From Candidatus Atribacteria bacterium (GTDB lineage Bacteria; Atribacterota; Atribacteria; Atribacterales; JASGLU01): 49,449 nucleotides of DNA. Made by a program: the position numbers and the translations under genes. Within the stretch, counting starts at the first letter, position 1, and each line of letters opens with the position of its first letter. The stretch spans positions 1-49,449 of the forward strand of contig JASGLU010000005.1 of NCBI GenBank assembly GCA_030156825.1, read 5' to 3'. Under the pieces are notes generated by a model that was not told where the DNA came from, searched no databases, and saw only the letters and a program-made list of their open reading frames with translations. Below are positions 32,499 to 40,819 of the stretch, in pieces.

Positions 32499-33683
32499 TT
32501 AAAGAGAAATTAAAAATTCAACCAGGCGATTCATTCCCTCTTCGATTAGCTCTTCGGAAGTGGCGTAAGAAAGGCGTAAAAACCCCTCCATTCCGAAAGC
32601 GATTCCAGGCACAGTAGCTACCCGGGCTTCCTGTAAAAGGAGCTCAGATAGGGTAAGAGAAGAGGAAATTATTTTTCCCTGAAAACTCTTTTCCAGATAA
32701 GGCGAGAAATCGGCGAAAAGGTAAAAAGCACCTTTAGGAACAGGAAACCGAACTTCGGGTACTGAGGAAATCTTGTCCATCATCAATTTTCTCCTGGCCC
32801 CAAAGCGGCTTACCATGTTCTGGATTATTGCTGGGTCGCACTCAAGAGCGGCCAAGGATGCTTTTTGACTGATGGAAGTAGGGTTTGAGGTAGAGTGACT
32901 CTGCAGAGCAGCCATGGCGTCAACAACCGGTTTTGGCCCGGCTGCATAACCTATTCTCCAGCCGGTCATAGAAAAAGTTTTAGATACACCGTTGATTATC
33001 ACAGTTCTTTCTTTCATGCCGGGGAAGGTAGCGATGCTTTTAGGACGGGCATTATCATAAACTAAATGTTCGTAAATTTCATCGGAAACTAAGTAAAAAT
33101 CGTGTTTTTGGGCGAGCAGGGCAATTTTTTCGAGTGTTTCCTCTTCCCAGATTACCCCGCTTGGGTTTGAAGGGTTGTTAAGAATAAAAAGCCGGGTGCG
33201 AGGAGAAATGGCTTCTTCAATTTTCTCAATTTCTACTTGCAGGGTAGCTGGGTTACAATCTAAAAGAATCGGTTTTGCTTCGGCTAACTTGATTTGTTCT
33301 AAGTAGGTTACCCAGTAAGGTTTGGGGAGAAGCACTTCGTCGCCCGGATTACAGAGGGAGAGAATGGCATTATACAAGGAATGTTTGGCTCCACAGGAAA
33401 CTATGATTTCTGATTCTCCATAATGGAGGTTATTTTCCCTCAACAATTTCTGGCTGATAGCCTGCTTGAGCTCAAGCGTTCCACCTACCGGGGTGTATTT
33501 AGTAAACCCTTGATCTATTGCTTGTTTAGCTGCTTCTTTGATGGGGGAGGGGGTATCAAAATCGGGCTCTCCGGCACTGAAAGATATTACGTCTATCCCA
33601 TCCTTTTTCATGGCTTTGGCCCGGGAAGAAATGGCTAAGGTGGCTGATGGAGCAATGTTTTTTACTCTGTCAGACAGGTACAA
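32499..33683 (-). CDS. aspC: Aspartate aminotransferase, class I (AspC-like)
   Basis: 394 residues. The PLP site is SKTFSMTGWRIGYAAGP with the Schiff-base Lys. Other marks are FSAGEPDFDTP near the start, TKYTPVGGTLELKQAI, LNNPSNPSGVIW and SDEIYEHLVYD. This is the Ib subgroup found in many thermophiles and Firmicutes. It converts aspartate and 2-oxoglutarate to oxaloacetate and glutamate. The TTG start is preceded by GGAGGTGTAATATAT. The citrate synthase-like gene follows and would consume the oxaloacetate. Confidence 0.9.
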   Translation of the reverse strand: MYLSDRVKNIAPSATLAISSRAKAMKKDGIDVISFSAGEPDFDTPSPIKEAAKQAIDQGFTKYTPVGGTLELKQAISQKLLRENNLHYGESEIIVSCGAKHSLYNAILSLCNPGDEVLLPKPYWVTYLEQIKLAEAKPILLDCNPATLQVEIEKIEEAISPRTRLFILNNPSNPSGVIWEEETLEKIALLAQKHDFYLVSDEIYEHLVYDNARPKSIATFPGMKERTVIINGVSKTFSMTGWRIGYAAGPKPVVDAMAALQSHSTSNPTSISQKASLAALECDPAIIQNMVSRFGARRKLMMDKISSVPEVRFPVPKGAFYLFADFSPYLEKSFQGKIISSSLTLSELLLQEARVATVPGIAFGMEGFLRLSYATSEELIEEGMNRLVEFLISL

Positions 33684-33914
33684 TATATTACACCTCCTTT
33701 TTTGGTCTTGTCTTCCATTTTTGTAGGGAAAGATGGATTGAACTTAGCTTGATAGATGAGGGTGGAATTTTTCTGCGAAATTTTTATTTTCTCTTATATA
33801 TGAGAATGACTGAAAAGTCAAGCATATATTTTAGAGCAATAGAGAGATACTCCCTGTTGCTCTGGTTGTAAGGGGAGCGCGAGATAAAAAACAAAGAAAG
33901 AGCTATAAAATAAA

Positions 33915-33935
33915 GCTGGGGTGTGTTTCCCCAGC
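33915..33935 (-). terminator. Terminator-like hairpin downstream of the hicB remnant
   Basis: GCTGGGG pairs with CCCCAGC around a 7-base loop. On the minus strand it is followed by TTTATTTT, as expected for a terminator of a leftward gene. Confidence 0.55.
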
Positions 33936-33972
33936 GTGCGTGGCGATTTTGCCCTTGTCCTTTTACTCATAC

Positions 33973-34157
33973 TTATAAAGTAATTTCTATTGGTAGTTCT
34001 GCCGGTGCAGATTTACCAACATTTTAGAGCTTCAATATAGCCTGTTATGGCCTTTTGGGCATTAGCTATTGCCTTCTGCCAGATATCTCCCTGGGCCATA
34101 CAACCGGGAGGAAGACACGGTTACAGAATAATCGTTTTTCTCAATCAGAATGGTTAA
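33973..34157 (-). pseudogene. Degraded HicB-family antitoxin remnant
   Basis: Reading the minus strand in shifting frames gives LTILIEKNDYSVTV, then LPPGCMAQGDIWQKAIANAQKAITGYIE, then GKSAPAELPIEITL and a stop. This is the order of a HicB (UPF0150) antitoxin: N-terminal strand, LPGC-x-x-GD turn, the EALANA-AI-GYIE helix, and the proline-containing C-terminus. At least two frameshifts and the loss of an ATG show it is inactive. No hicA could be found beside it. It occupies the gap between aspC and the methyltransferase gene and probably marks a lost toxin-antitoxin module. Confidence 0.7.
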
Positions 34158-34229
34158 AGCCCTTCCAAGCCATGACCGCTCACTTTGCAAGTTACCACTG
34201 GTGGTAGAGGGCAATGGAGATATTATAGA

Positions 34230-34238
34230 TGGTATAAT
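34230..34238 (+). promoter_or_regulatory. Extended -10 promoter of the TrmI-like gene
   Basis: TGGTATAAT (TGn-TATAAT) lies 32 bases before ATG 34270. Its location supports starting the protein there rather than at the upstream in-frame ATG 34150. Confidence 0.5.
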
Positions 34239-34269
34239 ACTTGGCAGTTTTAGAAAAGGAGCAAAAAAG

Positions 34270-35034
34270 ATGATTCAAGTAGGAGATCGAATATATCTGG
34301 TTTTGGAAGATGGGAAAAAATATCGGTTACAGGTAAAAAAAGACGGCTCTTTTGGCACTCACTTAGGACAAGTAGATTTTAACCAATGTATAGGCCGAGA
34401 ATTTGGTGAGTGGATTTTAACCTCTCAGGGTAGAAAAGGCTACCTGCTCCAGCCGGGAGTGGTAGAAAATATTTTCCACATGAGGCGGAGGACACAAATT
34501 GTTTATCCTAAGGATTTGGGTTTTATTCTTCTCATGTTGGACGTTAAAGAAGGGGATCGGGTAATTGATGTGGGAGTGGGAAGTGGGGCAATGCTTGGTG
34601 CTCTGGCCCGCTTGGTAGGGGACAAGGGCCGAGTTTATGGCTATGATAGACGGGAAGAGTTTATCTCTCTGGCTACCCAAAACTTGATTGAATGGGGGAT
34701 TCAAGATCGGGTAGAGTTGAAGTGTCGCGATGCACAAGCCGGTTTTTTAGAAACCGAGATTGACGCTCTTTTCTTAGATGTGCCCCAACCCTGGGATTGC
34801 CTTTTAGCAGTTTGGAACGCCCTTCGAGGAGGGGGAAGGTTGGCGATTGTTTCTCCCACTACTGGCCAGGTTACCCAGGTATTGGAGGGCCTCGCTCGAC
34901 TTCCTTTTATAGAAATAGAAGTATGGGAGAGCCTTTTTCGAAAGTATAAAACTAACCCTCGGGCTTTTCGCCCAGAAGATCGGATGGTGGCTCATACCAC
35001 TTTTATGATTTTTGCTCGAAAAGTTCTATCTTAG
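34270..35034 (+). CDS. trmI: tRNA (adenine-58-N1)-methyltransferase TrmI-like
   Basis: 254 residues. The N-terminal domain MIQVGDRIYLVLEDGKKY with FGTHLGQVDFNQCIGREFG is typical of TrmI. The Rossmann methyltransferase core follows with YPKDLGFILLMLDVKEGDRVIDVGVGSGAMLGALARLVG, YGYDRREEF and ALFLDVPQPWDCL. C-terminal RPEDRMVAHTTFMIFARK is also family-like. The enzyme methylates A58 in the T-loop of tRNA using SAM and is a tetramer in known cases. AAGGAG is eight bases before ATG 34270. A start at 34150 would place the promoter-like box and the hicB remnant inside the gene. Confidence 0.85.
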   Translation: MIQVGDRIYLVLEDGKKYRLQVKKDGSFGTHLGQVDFNQCIGREFGEWILTSQGRKGYLLQPGVVENIFHMRRRTQIVYPKDLGFILLMLDVKEGDRVIDVGVGSGAMLGALARLVGDKGRVYGYDRREEFISLATQNLIEWGIQDRVELKCRDAQAGFLETEIDALFLDVPQPWDCLLAVWNALRGGGRLAIVSPTTGQVTQVLEGLARLPFIEIEVWESLFRKYKTNPRAFRPEDRMVAHTTFMIFARKVLS

Positions 35035-35095
35035 GCGGGTGTGTTTTTACCAACAGGATAACGTTATTTTTCAGAGAAAGATTTGGGGCCTGGCC

Positions 35096-35125
35096 TTGAC
35101 GAAGCTGAAGCGGGGGAAGTAGAAT
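35096..35125 (+). promoter_or_regulatory. Probable promoter of tRNA-Arg
   Basis: TTGACG (35096-35101) and TAGAAT (35120-35125), spacer 18. The tRNA begins 66 bases downstream of the -10 box. Confidence 0.5.
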
Positions 35126-35191
35126 AATGAAGGTTGATAGAAAGCCGAGCAGGTGAGCTGCTTGGGGGAGAATTTATAGATAATTTTGTGT

Positions 35192-35268
35192 GCGCCCGTG
35201 GCTCAAGCGGATAGAGCGACGGCCTCCGGAGCCGTAGGTTGGAGGTTCGAATCCTCTCGGGCGCACCA
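35192..35268 (+). tRNA. tRNA-Arg (anticodon CCG)
   Basis: A complete cloverleaf of 77 bases with encoded CCA. Acceptor GCGCCCG pairs with CGGGCGC; D-stem GCTC/GAGC; anticodon stem ACGGC/GCCGT around loop CTCCGGA, giving anticodon CCG for CGG codons; T-arm GAGG-TTCGAAT-CCTC. No flanking rRNA genes. Confidence 0.95.
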
Positions 35269-35609
35269 GGAGCACATTTCTCCCGTTTCTCTCTCTAAAA
35301 AACTCTTTTATAGTCACCGGACTCGTTTATTTCTCCCAGTTAAACTTTGTATGACCGTCTTTTTTAGTACCACCAGCCGGAGCCTACAAAAATCTGCTTA
35401 TAGGAAGCGAGCCTATTCCCTTGGAGAGTGAATGTAATATTTTGAATATTTTTCTCTTCAAATTGCACATTCTTTTTGAGAAACATCTGTTTTCCTTAGT
35501 CAATTTTATTTATACTAAAGTTGACTGAACCCTGCTTTGGTAGCTTTGAATTTTAGAGGGTTTGTAATCAAGTGAGCAATATTGTTAATTTTACTCCAGG
35601 AGGTGAAAA
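35269..35609. other. Intergenic region upstream of the VIT1-family gene
   Basis: About 340 AT-rich bases. TATACT (35511) and TTGACT (35521) occur but in the wrong order for one promoter, and an imperfect dyad near 35441-35466 could bind a regulator. No gene or repeat recognised. Confidence 0.35.
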
Positions 35610-36482
35610 ATGGACCTTTCGCCAACATTGCAAAAACAGTTGTTGGAATACCAGAGGAACGAAATTACCGAGCACTATGTTTATCTGAATTTGGCCAAAA
35701 AAGCAAAATCTCTGGAAAATCGGCAGGTTTTAGAACAAATCGCCCAGGAGGAACTTCACCATTATCATACCTTTAAAAAATATACCCAAAAAGAAGTAGC
35801 ACCAGATCGATTTAAGATTCAAAAGTATTACTGGATAAGCCGTATTTTTGGTCTTACTTTTGGAGTTAAGCTGATGGAAAATGGGGAAGAGAAAGCTCAG
35901 GAAAACTACGAACAGCTTTCAGAGGCGATTCCCCAAATTAATACTATTATGCAAGAGGAAAATGAGCACGAACATGTCCTGCTCGAGCTTATAGACGAAG
36001 AACGGCTTAACTACATCGGGTCGGTGGTGTTGGGGTTAAACGACGCTCTGGTAGAATTAACCGGTGCCCTGGCCGGTTTTACTTTAGCCCTGCAAAATAC
36101 CCAGCTAATTGCCTTAACCGGTTTGGTTACAGGGATTGCGGCTGCCCTATCTATGGCGGCTTCGGAGTATTTATCTACCAAGTCGGAAGGACAAGGGAAA
36201 GACCCTGTTCGAGCCTCTTTTTATACCGGGGTTGCTTACATACTGACTGTAATCTTGTTAATCCTTCCTTACCTGTTGTTTACTAACTATTACTTTTGTC
36301 TGGGGTGTACCTTGGCTATATCAGTAGTTATTATTGCCTTTTTTAACTATTATCTTTCAGTAGCTCAGGGGACACCTTTCACCAGTCGCTTCTTGGAGAT
36401 GGTAGGATTGAGTTTTGGGATAGCTGGTTTTAGCTTTTTCATTGGCTTTTTAATGCGCCTTCTCTTTGGGATAGAGGTTTAG
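35610..36482 (+). CDS. Ferritin-like (Er) plus VIT1/CCC1 iron-manganese transporter protein
   Basis: 290 residues. The N-terminal third is a ferritin-like/rubrerythrin domain with metal-binding phrases NEITEHYVYLNLAKK, QEELHHYHTF and EENEHEHVLLELIDEE. The membrane part has about five helices with the VIT1 signature NDALVELTGALAGFTLAL and MAASEYLSTKSEG. Such Er-VIT fusions (MbfA-like) export Fe2+ or Mn2+, with the ferritin-like domain sensing or oxidising iron. CCAGGAGGTG precedes the ATG. It stands alone and is followed by repeat locus 5. Confidence 0.88.
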   Translation: MDLSPTLQKQLLEYQRNEITEHYVYLNLAKKAKSLENRQVLEQIAQEELHHYHTFKKYTQKEVAPDRFKIQKYYWISRIFGLTFGVKLMENGEEKAQENYEQLSEAIPQINTIMQEENEHEHVLLELIDEERLNYIGSVVLGLNDALVELTGALAGFTLALQNTQLIALTGLVTGIAAALSMAASEYLSTKSEGQGKDPVRASFYTGVAYILTVILLILPYLLFTNYYFCLGCTLAISVVIIAFFNYYLSVAQGTPFTSRFLEMVGLSFGIAGFSFFIGFLMRLLFGIEV

Positions 36483-36537
36483 CAGGACAAAAAATCGCCG
36501 GAGTTTGTTTTTCTGTCTGTCCAGCGGCAACGAGATA

Positions 36538-36830
36538 ATTGTTGTCATTTGCTGCTGCTTGTTCTGGTTCAGGTGCAGCCTTTTATCTTAACCCAAGTTA
36601 CACCATAAGTTCCAAAAATTAGCCTATATCAGGCTTTTTCTTTTTTTGATAACCCAGATTAAAAGACTGATAAATCAGGAGATTATACGAGTATTTGTTC
36701 TTTTAGGGGGTTATAGGGGGTTTACCCCCTATTGTTCTGCGCCGCAGGCACTGGGGATGTTCTTTATCCTCAGTAGTCTTTTTATTTTTCGTTTTTAGTT
36801 TCTTTTTGTTTGCGCCGCAGGCAGTCTGCA
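36538..36830. repeat. Mosaic intergenic repeat locus 5 (modules B and inverted D)
   Basis: It holds a weak module A-like stretch (GTTGTCAT-TG-TGC-GCT, about 36541), then module B at 36588-36675 with the hairpin AGCCT-ATATC-AGGCT followed by TTTTTC. Inverted module D follows at about 36700-36750. GCGCCGCAGGCA occurs twice (near 36740 and 36811), each after a T-rich stretch. A hairpin remnant ACTGGGGATG...CATCCTCAGT-like lies between. The 424-base gap from 36483 to 36906 contains no gene. Confidence 0.65.
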
Positions 36831-36906
36831 ATAAAATGGTTACTAAGTGGTTTTATTAAAAATAGATAAAAAGTCCAAAGCCAGACGGAAGAAAGGAGAG
36901 ATGAAA

Positions 36907-37545
36907 ATGAAATTAAAATGGTTTGGACATTCTTGTTTTTGGGTACAATCTGTGAGCGGGAAATCTTTGGTGTTTGACCCTTTCGACCAATCGGTAGGTT
37001 ATCCTCTCCCCCAGGTTAGCGCAGAAGCGGTGGTGGTGAGCCATGACCATTATGATCACAATAATGCTAAATTGGTTCAGGGCCAGCCTCGGATAATTAA
37101 AGAGGTGGGGGAGTTCGAGCTGGATGGCATAAAAATTAAAACCTTTCCTACTTTTCACGACGAAGAACAAGGGAAGAAACGGGGCAGCAATTTGGTTTCT
37201 CGCGTAGAGATCGACTCTCTTTCTTTAATCCATAGTGGTGATTTGGGCATGATCCCTCCAAGAGAAGTTGTTTCTTCCTGGCAGCCAGTGGATGTTCTTT
37301 TGGTGCCGGTAGGGGGTGTTTTTACCATAGATGCCGATGGCGCTTTCAATCTGGTAAATCAGCTGCAACCACGGTTGGTCATCCCCATGCACTATCAAAC
37401 TCACTACCTTCAGTTTGAGCTGCATCCAGTAGAGCCATTTTTGGAAAAATTTGAACGGGTAAAAACGCTCTCTACTTCTCAGGTGGAAATTGACCGGTCT
37501 CAGTTGCCCGATAAAACGGAGGTTTGGGTTTTAAGTTTGGATTAA
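36907..37545 (+). CDS. UlaG-like metallo-beta-lactamase-fold hydrolase (UPF0173 type)
   Basis: 212 residues. The MBL motif is SHDHYDHNN. Other metal ligands lie in FHDEEQGKKRG, IHSGDLGMIPP and IPMHYQTHY. The start LKWFGHSCFWVQS and the VLLVPVGGVFTIDA segment are typical of the UlaG/UPF0173 group. Substrates are unknown, with phosphoesters or lactones possible. ATG 36907 is best: AAAGGAG ends eight bases earlier, while ATG 36901 is too close to it. The gene is monocistronic and precedes the hydrogenase promoter. Confidence 0.88.
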   Translation: MKLKWFGHSCFWVQSVSGKSLVFDPFDQSVGYPLPQVSAEAVVVSHDHYDHNNAKLVQGQPRIIKEVGEFELDGIKIKTFPTFHDEEQGKKRGSNLVSRVEIDSLSLIHSGDLGMIPPREVVSSWQPVDVLLVPVGGVFTIDADGAFNLVNQLQPRLVIPMHYQTHYLQFELHPVEPFLEKFERVKTLSTSQVEIDRSQLPDKTEVWVLSLD

Positions 37546-37583
37546 AATTAGTTAATAGGTTATGGTTCACATAACTGATTTTG

Positions 37584-37592
37584 TGTTATAAT
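37584..37592 (+). promoter_or_regulatory. Extended -10 promoter of the hydrogenase operon
   Basis: TGTTATAAT, a perfect TGn-TATAAT box, 78 bases before the first gene. A GGGAGG/CCTCCC hairpin (37605-37621) begins only a few bases after the expected transcript start and may stabilise or regulate the message. No strong -35. Confidence 0.55.
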
Positions 37593-37669
37593 ACTCTGAT
37601 TTTTGGGAGGTTTGTCCTCCCATTTCCAATAGTGGGACTTTGGCTTTTTTTTTGATTGGGAGCGTGAAA

Positions 37670-37936
37670 ATGGTCACGATATCTGTTTGTGTTGGCAGCT
37701 CTTGTCATCTTAAGGGTGCCTATCAAATCATAGAAATCTGCGAGAAATTTTTAGAAGAGAAGGGACTGCGAGAGCGGATAGAGCTCAAGGGAAATTTTTG
37801 TTTGGGCAGATGCACTGAGGAAGGGGTAACGGTCGCCATCGACGGGGAAATTTTAAGTGGTATCACCCCTGAAAACTGGCAGCAGATTTTGCGGGAGCAG
37901 ATCAAGGAAAAATTAGGGGAGGGAAAGAAAGATTGA
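37670..37936 (+). CDS. Thioredoxin-like [2Fe-2S] ferredoxin (HydC/NuoE C-domain type)
   Basis: 89 residues. Four cysteines form the thioredoxin-like ferredoxin pattern: CVGSSC near the start and CLGRC about 36 residues later. The text VTISVCVGSSCHLKGAYQIIEICEKFL closely resembles the last 80 residues of the HydA protein encoded at 43219. It probably passes electrons between the sensory hydrogenase and partners. ATG 37670 has GGGAGCGTGAAA upstream; the in-frame TTG at 37640 has no site. The next gene overlaps its stop. Confidence 0.85.
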   Translation: MVTISVCVGSSCHLKGAYQIIEICEKFLEEKGLRERIELKGNFCLGRCTEEGVTVAIDGEILSGITPENWQQILREQIKEKLGEGKKD

Positions 37937-39648
37937 GCATTGTTAGCACCATTCAAACCAGTTGTCGAGATTGTTATAAGTGTGTCCGTTATTGTCCGGT
38001 GAAAGCGATCCGGGTTAGCATGGAACACGCAGAAGTAATTGATGAGCGATGCATAAAAGACGGGAAATGTGTGGAAATATGTCCGCAAAAAGCTAAAAAA
38101 GTGCGGACTGATCGCCAAAAAGTGCAAGAGTTTCTGGCAGAAGAATCGCCAGTGGTGGTTAGTTTAGCCCCTTCTTTTGTAGCTGCTTTCCCGGAAGTAA
38201 AAGTTGGTCAATTAATCGCTGGTTTGAAAAGGCTGGGTTTTTCCGAAGTGAGAGAGACGGCAGAAGGAGCTGAGTGGGTGGCGTATGAACATGCCTTGTT
38301 GCTTCAAGAGGGGCGAGAAGGAATTATTACCAGCTCCTGTCCGGCGATTAATGCTTTGCTTTATCGCTACTATCCGCAACACCTTTCTTACCTTTCTCCA
38401 GTAGTCTCTCCTATGGTGGCCCATGCGCGAATGATTAAATTGGAAAAAGGTAAAACAACGCGGGTGGTTTTTATTGGGCCCTGTATTGCCAAGAAGGCTG
38501 AAGCGGAAGAAGAAGAGGTAACAGGGGAAGTAGATGCAGTGTTGACTTTTCAAGAGCTACGGGAATGGTTCGAAGCCGAGGGGATAGACCCCTCTTCTTT
38601 GCCGGAGGAGGAACTCAGTGTTTCCTCGGTTGAGTGGGCGCGAGCATTTCCGGTCGAAGGAGGTTTATTAAAAACCGCCTCTTTGGATACCGAAATCCTT
38701 TCCCAGGAAATGGTGGTAATAACCGGAGTGGAGAGGTGCCAAAATTTTCTGGAAAACTTTGAAAAAGAAAAAACCGGTTTTAAGGTGATAGAAATGATGG
38801 CCTGCGAGGGAGGATGTATTGACGGGCCGATGCTAAAAGGTGAACTTTCCTTGTACCAGAGAAGACAGAAGGTTATCGAATTTACCCGGGAAAAACTTGC
38901 TCTGGTCGAGACAAAAAGGAAAGAAATAGCTCTCCCCAGTTTGCGGCGGGATTTTTTACCTCGGCCGATTCTTCAGCCGGAACCGAGTGAAGAAGAAATT
39001 CGGCGGATTTTAGCCCTTACCGGAAAATTTTCTCCTCAGGATGAGCTCAATTGTGGAGCTTGTGGATATAACAGTTGTCGGGAAAAAGCAGTAGCGGTTT
39101 ATCAGGGCATGGCTGAGGCGGAGATGTGTATGCCTTTTATGCGTTCTCGAGCCGAATCTTTTTCCAGCTTTTTGATTACGGTAATTCCAAACGGAGTGGT
39201 GCTGGTAGATGAAAACTTAAGAATTAGTGATGTAAACCCCGCTTTTCGACGAATGTTGGGTCTCCAGGGGAAACTGGTTGTTGGTAAAAAATTAGGCGAT
39301 TTTGTTGATCCTTCCCCCTTTGTGGAAGTTTTACGAACCAAAAAAGCGTTGGTAAAGGAAGTTCGTTACCCGGAATACAATGACCTTTTTGCCCGGCTTT
39401 CGATATTTTATCTGGAAAAATCTCAGCTTTTAATGGGTATCTTAGTCGACCTTACCCGAGAACGAGAACAGCAGAAAATAATGGAAGATATCAGGGAGGA
39501 GACCCTGGAAAAAACTCAACAGGTGATTACCAACCAAATGAAGGTTGCTCAGGAAATCGCCAGTTTGTTGGGAGAAACTACGGCTGAAACTAAAGTTCTT
39601 TTGGCTAAATTATCCCGTATTCTCCGGGGAGAACCAGTTAAGGAATGA
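37933..39648 (+). CDS. hydS: Sensor-type [FeFe]-hydrogenase with Fe-S and PAS domains (HydS, group C)
   Basis: 571 residues. Two [4Fe-4S] sites open the protein (CRDCYKCVRYCP and CIKDGKCVEICP). The H-cluster motifs are TSSCPAI (residues 133-139), GPCIAKK and MMACEGGCIDGP. In catalytic hydrogenases the first motif is TSCCP-x-W; here the proton-transfer Cys is Ser135. A further Cys4 Fe-S domain (LNCGACGYNSCREKA) and a PAS domain (VIPNGVVLVDENLRISDVNPAFRRML) follow, with a helical tail. This is the layout of sensory group C enzymes: slow or non-turnover H2 sensing relayed to an output protein. The start TTG 37933 overlaps the upstream stop. The following gene is a phosphatase, the probable output. 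Confidence 0.88.
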   Translation: MSIVSTIQTSCRDCYKCVRYCPVKAIRVSMEHAEVIDERCIKDGKCVEICPQKAKKVRTDRQKVQEFLAEESPVVVSLAPSFVAAFPEVKVGQLIAGLKRLGFSEVRETAEGAEWVAYEHALLLQEGREGIITSSCPAINALLYRYYPQHLSYLSPVVSPMVAHARMIKLEKGKTTRVVFIGPCIAKKAEAEEEEVTGEVDAVLTFQELREWFEAEGIDPSSLPEEELSVSSVEWARAFPVEGGLLKTASLDTEILSQEMVVITGVERCQNFLENFEKEKTGFKVIEMMACEGGCIDGPMLKGELSLYQRRQKVIEFTREKLALVETKRKEIALPSLRRDFLPRPILQPEPSEEEIRRILALTGKFSPQDELNCGACGYNSCREKAVAVYQGMAEAEMCMPFMRSRAESFSSFLITVIPNGVVLVDENLRISDVNPAFRRMLGLQGKLVVGKKLGDFVDPSPFVEVLRTKKALVKEVRYPEYNDLFARLSIFYLEKSQLLMGILVDLTREREQQKIMEDIREETLEKTQQVITNQMKVAQEIASLLGETTAETKVLLAKLSRILRGEPVKE

Positions 39649-40799
39649 ACGACCTTTTTGTAGAAGTAGCTCAGGCTCAAATTCAAAAGCAAGGAGAAGA
39701 GCTTTGTGGAGATAGAGTGGATTGGGTGAAAGGAGGTAACTCCACCATAATTGCCTGGTCTGATGGTCTGGGAAGTGGGGTGAAAGCCAGTATCCTTTCT
39801 ACTCTTACTTCTAAAATTATTGTTTCGATGTTGGAAAGAGAAGCCTCTTTAGATGAGGTGGTGGAAACTTTAGCTCAAACTTTGCCGATATGCCGGATTA
39901 GAAAAATTGCCTATAGTACTTTTTCGGTAATTCAGGTTTTGCCAGGCGGCGATACCTATCTGGCTGAGTTTGATAACCCGCCAATCTTCTGGATCAGGAA
40001 GGGGAGGCTTATGCAACCCGAGCGGCGGGAGAGGCAAATTGGGAAAAGAAAAATCTTAGAATCTAACTTTAGGATTCAAAAAGATGATTGGTTGATTGGG
40101 GTAACCGATGGCGTGGTCCATGCCGGTATAGGTGGAGTCTGGAATTTAGGTTGGAGGTGGGAAAAAATCGCATCTTTTTTAGAAACTACTGTTAATAGCC
40201 ATCTCGATGCTGCAACCTTGGCTAAGAAAGTAATTGAAACAACGGATAAATTGTATCGGGGGGCACCGGGAGACGATGCCACCTGTGTGGTAGCTAAAGT
40301 CAGATTAGTTGAGAGATTAATCCTTTGGGCTGGTCCTCCAGAAGACAATCGTCTTGACCCGGAGATTGTTCAACGGATAAGGCAATTCCCGGGCAAGAAA
40401 GTTATTTGTGGAGGCACTACTGCCAACATTGCCGCCCGGCTCATGGGCAAAAAGGTTGAGGTAGACCTTAGTTCCTTTGAACGGGATATTCCACCGGTTG
40501 GTCGGCTTGAAGGGGTGGACCTGGTGACTGAGGGCATTTTAACCCTTTCCAGTGCTCTCCGACGTTTGCGAACGGGGGTGAAGTTGGAGGACGTTTTTTA
40601 CCAGAAAGATGGAGTCAGTCAGCTGTTAAAGTGTTTACTTGAGGCTGATGAAATCAATATTGTTGGTGGACGGGCTATTAACCCGGCTCATCAAAATCCT
40701 AAGCTTTCGGGTGAGCTTTCTTTGAAGGCCCGGGTTTTGGAGGAAATCGTGGTTGAATTGAGTAACCGGGGCAAGATAGTAAGCTTGGAATTTTTTTAG
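39645..40799 (+). CDS. PP2C/SpoIIE-type serine/threonine phosphatase linked to HydS
   Basis: 384 residues. The N-terminal half is a PP2C domain with metal-binding Asp motifs WSDGLGSGVKAS, IGVTDGVVHAG and GAPGDDATCVV. The C-terminal 150 residues (WAGPPEDNRLDPEIVQRIRQFPGKKVICGGTTANIAARLMGKK onward) form a separate domain I cannot name. It starts at an ATGA overlap with hydS, so the two are coupled. Such phosphatases accompany sensory hydrogenases in other anaerobes. The target is not known but might be a regulator of the hydABC genes that follow. Confidence 0.85.
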   Translation: MNDLFVEVAQAQIQKQGEELCGDRVDWVKGGNSTIIAWSDGLGSGVKASILSTLTSKIIVSMLEREASLDEVVETLAQTLPICRIRKIAYSTFSVIQVLPGGDTYLAEFDNPPIFWIRKGRLMQPERRERQIGKRKILESNFRIQKDDWLIGVTDGVVHAGIGGVWNLGWRWEKIASFLETTVNSHLDAATLAKKVIETTDKLYRGAPGDDATCVVAKVRLVERLILWAGPPEDNRLDPEIVQRIRQFPGKKVICGGTTANIAARLMGKKVEVDLSSFERDIPPVGRLEGVDLVTEGILTLSSALRRLRTGVKLEDVFYQKDGVSQLLKCLLEADEINIVGGRAINPAHQNPKLSGELSLKARVLEEIVVELSNRGKIVSLEFF

Positions 40800-40819
40800 T
40801 TTTATCGGAGGTGAACAAA

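Noticed and set aside
35186-35431. 81-residue open frame over tRNA-Arg
   Set aside because: It is the translation of the tRNA and its flank; such frames are a common artefact.
36588-36675. Module B hairpin as a dedicated terminator of the VIT1-family gene
   Set aside because: The short stem AGCCT/AGGCT with T-run looks terminator-like here but is broken in the copy at 12650, and the copy at 17925 lies in the opposite orientation, so it is better treated as a repeat.
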